A stretch of 22,481 nucleotides of DNA from Entrophospora sp. SA101 (taxonomy: Eukaryota; Glomeromycota; Glomeromycetes; Entrophosporales; Entrophosporaceae), in assembly GCA_958430865.1 (NCBI GenBank), contig CAUDNR010004111.1, positions 1 through 22,481 on the forward strand. Reading direction: 5' to 3'. The notes beneath the pieces were generated by a model. The model had not been told where the DNA came from, did not search any database, and worked only from the letters and a program-made list of their open reading frames with translations. Below, in pieces: positions 20,003 through 22,481 of the stretch (within the stretch, counting starts at the first letter, position 1; each line of letters opens with the position of its first letter). A program made the position numbers and the translations under genes.

Positions 20003-22072
20003 TTATTCGATCGGTTTCTTTTGGAGGTATCTGCTAGCATTTGTCAACCTGTCATCCATCGCTTTAAGCTGAGCCATTGGGGGATGTCTTGCCTTTTTAT
20101 ATTCATTAGCACCATTATAGTTATTATCACCCTTCATGCACATATATAATTCATATATAAATTTTTAGTTTTTTCACAATTAACCTACCTTAAAAATAGC
20201 ATTTTGTATTTGTCAAGGCATTGGATTGGAGTAACAACACAAGCAAAATCAATAAGAGAATTGAAAGTGTAGAAACATTTCCATTTGGTTATTATGATAT
20301 GAACCAAGGAACGTAATCGTAAGCATCGTGAGAAATAAATATTAATTTTATTATTTTTCAAACACACTCGATTTTGAACCCGATATTACATAATACACAT
20401 GGAGAATTAACGAATCTTGATATAAAAATAAAAAAATAACTTATCTGAAATTTTTTTTAATCATTTTTTACATCATATGAAAGATTTTCACAATGCCATT
20501 TTTTGAACATATACAAAACAGTTACTTCTTAATGCTCTTAATAAGTTTCTTACCCTTGATCCATTATATTTTTAAATTTTACTATTAAAATCTCTTCTAA
20601 AGGTTCATCTATATAATGAAGCCAACTGTTTTCTGTGCACCTTGTTCGAGATGTTTAAGTAATAATGATGGTAGATAATATTCTTATCAGATGTATCTTC
20701 CAACGTTTAGAAGATGATTGATGCATCATGATGATTTTTGCAGTTGGTCCATTTTGCGAGAATTATTTATTAAAATAATTTAAAAATTTACGTTTGCATT
20801 GTATCATCATCATTCATCCAATTAAATGCACTCTTCTCCTTTAAATGTTTTAATTTATTAGGTCATAAAACTCTTTCAATATATCTATTTCTCTTGAATA
20901 TTGTTCTTTATAAACTATGACTTTCATAATTTAAAAATTGCGTCAGTAACCACTGTTGATGATACCATAGATGTTAGCCGAAATAATAAATGATCATTGC
21001 TTAGGGCCAATCAAATAGAATGATTATTTTATGTTTCATTCATAACATAAGACTAACATCTCATGGTACTAATATTATCTTTTGTATGGATGGTAACTTG
21101 ATGATCTTTCTTTCATTTTAAATTTTGACGAGGATGATGCAGAAGGGCTGCCACCACATTTATTATAATCATCACTTCTGTCTTTATCATTATGATATCC
21201 ATTTCCGTGATGAGTTATCAACTAAGTTTGTATAAGTTTTGAAAAAGGCTTTGATTTGAGCATCCAAACATCAAATTATTTGCTTTGATTGATCCCATCA
21301 ACCTCTTCTCAAGTCACCCCCGCGTGAAATTAATTTTCTTTTTCGTTCTTTTATTTAGGCGATGCAATTTATCTTTTTAATATGTTCTTTAAATAACATA
21401 TAGTTCAAGAGGCTTGCTGGAATTTATCTATAAATCTGTCAGAATTAAACTAAACAGTAATTAATTATTAATAAGAAGCAATATTTTATATTTTATTAAA
21501 AGTAGTAGTTTAAAGGTTCTTCGTCACTCTTTACACTTGTACTGTGTTTTGGTATTCTTTCTTCTAGAGCTTATTTACGACCCAGTTCGACTAATTATGT
21601 GACTCAGACTCAAACCAATGAACCATTTCAACAATTTGAACCAAATACAACGATTGCATTTATTTTCTCTAACATTTTATTAAATTTTTGATTATTAAAA
21701 AAATTACCGGTTCTTTGTCTGGAAATTCAATATTTATAAAACTATCTTAACATATTTGGCAAAAACAATGATATCATAAAACTAGAATCGTTCAATTTAA
21801 GATGTCTTTCATCCTATAATTCATGTTCCTTTTCATGTAATCTGCATTATATATAATTATAGAGAATAAATTAATATGATAACCAAAAGAGTAGAATCGA
21901 AAGAATAAATGTAATATTCCTTTTTCTGGAATATGTATAAGGCATCATCTTATACAAGAGGTGTTCAACGTTATTTTCTCTGGAAAATTGGATTGGATCA
22001 GTCCATGAACACAAAAGACTTTCAAAAATTTCTTTGATCTTTGGAGCAAGGTTAAATGCCTCCAAACTACAG
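20003..22072 (-). pseudogene. Decayed multi-exon gene, family unknown
   Basis: Coding-like blocks follow each other on the minus strand, several bounded by splice-like sites: 22072-21871 after an acceptor-like CTTCTTTCCTGTAG (LAPKIKEIFESLLCSWTDPI); about 21841-21708 (LHEKEHEL, stop, DERHLKLNDSSFM; then FINIEFPDKEP before GTAATT); 21221-21075 (THHGNGYHNDKDRSDDYNK ... YHPYKR, stop); about 20990-20790 (HLLFRLTSMVSSTVVTDA, YKEQYSREIDILKEFYDL, KHLKEKSAFNWMNDDDTM in changing frames); 20770-20554 (WTNCKNHHDASIIF, stop, TLEDTSDKNIIYHH, then WLHYIDEPLEEILIVKFKN before GTAAGA); a block ending 20189 (FACVVTPIQCLDKYKMLFLR before GTAGGT); and 20131-20003 (GDNNYNGANEYKKARHPPM ... LQKKPIE, stop). Stops and frame breaks occur in most blocks. 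Whether all belong to one gene is uncertain, and I recognise no domain. Confidence 0.4.
20961..21070. repeat. Possible 110-bp fold-back repeat
   Basis: GATACCATAGATGTTAG (20961-20977) is mirrored, with small differences, by CTAACATCTCATGGTACT (21053-21070), bounding about 110 bp. It could be a tiny inverted-repeat element, though it overlaps coding-like minus-strand sequence of the decayed gene and no target duplication is clear. Confidence 0.3.
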
Positions 22073-22091
22073 GAAAGAAGTAGAGACCCCA

Positions 22092-22365
22092 GAGTTTTTG
22101 TGTTTATTCATATATTTAATAATAAGTTACATATAATTTTAATTAATAAGAGAGAAAAATGGTTTCCCTTATTTTTTTTTCAAATTCTGATATTATTAAT
22201 ATATTAAAGAAGAGAAAAAAAAGAAAGTGAAAGTTATAACTGAGTTAGTAGTTGAGAAAATAAAATATCTAGCTCAGTTAATTCACCATTAAATTCCCTC
22301 TGATTAAAACGTAAAAATAAAAATTTATATAAATAAAATTAAGTAAAAAATTAAAAGTATTTTAT
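22092..22365 (-). repeat. Diverged copy of the membrane-protein gene promoter and start codon
   Basis: This aligns along its length with 14688-14979. It keeps the ATG (22111-22109 on the minus strand) and the upstream inverted repeat TAACTGAGTTAG (22237-22248) / CTAGCTCAGTTA (22269-22280). Relative to the original it lacks five bases just after ATGAAT, which shifts the frame, and similarity stops about 20 bases inside the coding region. Translation from this ATG would end after 14 codons. It is a partial duplication without the gene body. Confidence 0.85.
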
Positions 22366-22381
22366 ATAGTGCAGGACACCT

Positions 22382-22456
22382 AGTCCCACAACTTTTTATT
22401 GGTATTGTATATCCTTTAGTATACCAGAAATGGAAATGTAACACCAAAAAAAACAA
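22382..22456. repeat. Dispersed repeat, copy 2 (copy 1 at 139)
   Basis: Direct-orientation copy of 139-215 with scattered changes, starting TCCCACAACTTTTTATTGGT. It begins about 16 bases after the end of the duplicated promoter segment, so it may mark the breakpoint of that duplication. Confidence 0.7.
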
Positions 22457-22481
22457 AACATGATTTTGAAGCTAAGACCTT

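Noticed and set aside
21566..21690. Plus-strand exon-like stretch after TTCTTTCTTCTAG (RPSSTNYVTQTQTNEPFQQF)
   Set aside because: It is coding-like with a good acceptor, but no partner exon is visible and the surrounding blocks are on the opposite strand.
21871..22065. Stand-alone 64-residue minus protein
   Set aside because: The frame begins at TTG, not ATG, right after an acceptor-like site, so it is at best one exon of the decayed gene.
1..22481. CRISPR array, rRNA or tRNA genes
   Set aside because: No regularly spaced direct repeats, conserved rRNA blocks or cloverleaf-like sequences were noticed on reading; tRNAscan-SE and Rfam were not available to confirm.

Overview
The window is A+T-rich (roughly three quarters by eye) eukaryotic nuclear DNA with GT-AG introns, sparse genes and many decayed mobile elements. 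Fungal-looking DDE transposase debris (the YHCEL..I..FWG block), short introns and heavy repeat load suggest a repeat-rich fungus, most like Glomeromycotina such as Rhizophagus. This placement is inference from style and recalled families, not a search.

Layout. 1-3.3 kb: AT-rich spacer with dispersed repeats, then a G+C-richer, frameshifted island (about 2.76-3.24 kb). 3.83-6.16 kb (+): a ten-exon gene with a PD-(D/E)XK-nuclease-like motif pair (RPDF ... GEFK), broken by one in-frame TGA and one homopolymer frameshift. 6.41-6.96 kb: a complete 555-bp hAT-type element with a perfect 8-bp target duplication. 8.41-9.49 kb: a second hAT-type element (1,080 bp, 18-bp inverted ends, 8-bp target duplication with one mismatch) holding a nested fold-back repeat and an acidic coding tail. 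10.8-11.6 kb (-): two relics of a DDE transposase. 13.8-14.7 kb (-): an intact single-exon gene for a Ser/Asn-rich single-pass membrane protein. 16.7-18.3 kb (-): a clean six-exon alpha-SNAP (SEC17) gene, the firmest call here. 18.8-19.25 kb (-): a frameshifted repeat-associated gene relic. 20.0-22.07 kb (-): scattered coding-like blocks of a decayed multi-exon gene. 22.09-22.37 kb: a diverged copy of the promoter and start codon of the membrane-protein gene.

The genes do not form a pathway. Alpha-SNAP is a housekeeping membrane-fusion factor, the membrane protein is unplaced, and the nuclease-like gene belongs to the accessory, repeat-rich compartment. The most interesting points are the double-broken nuclease-like gene with a 29-nt candidate intron, and the promoter duplication that now faces unrelated decayed coding sequence. 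No rRNA, tRNA or CRISPR array was seen.
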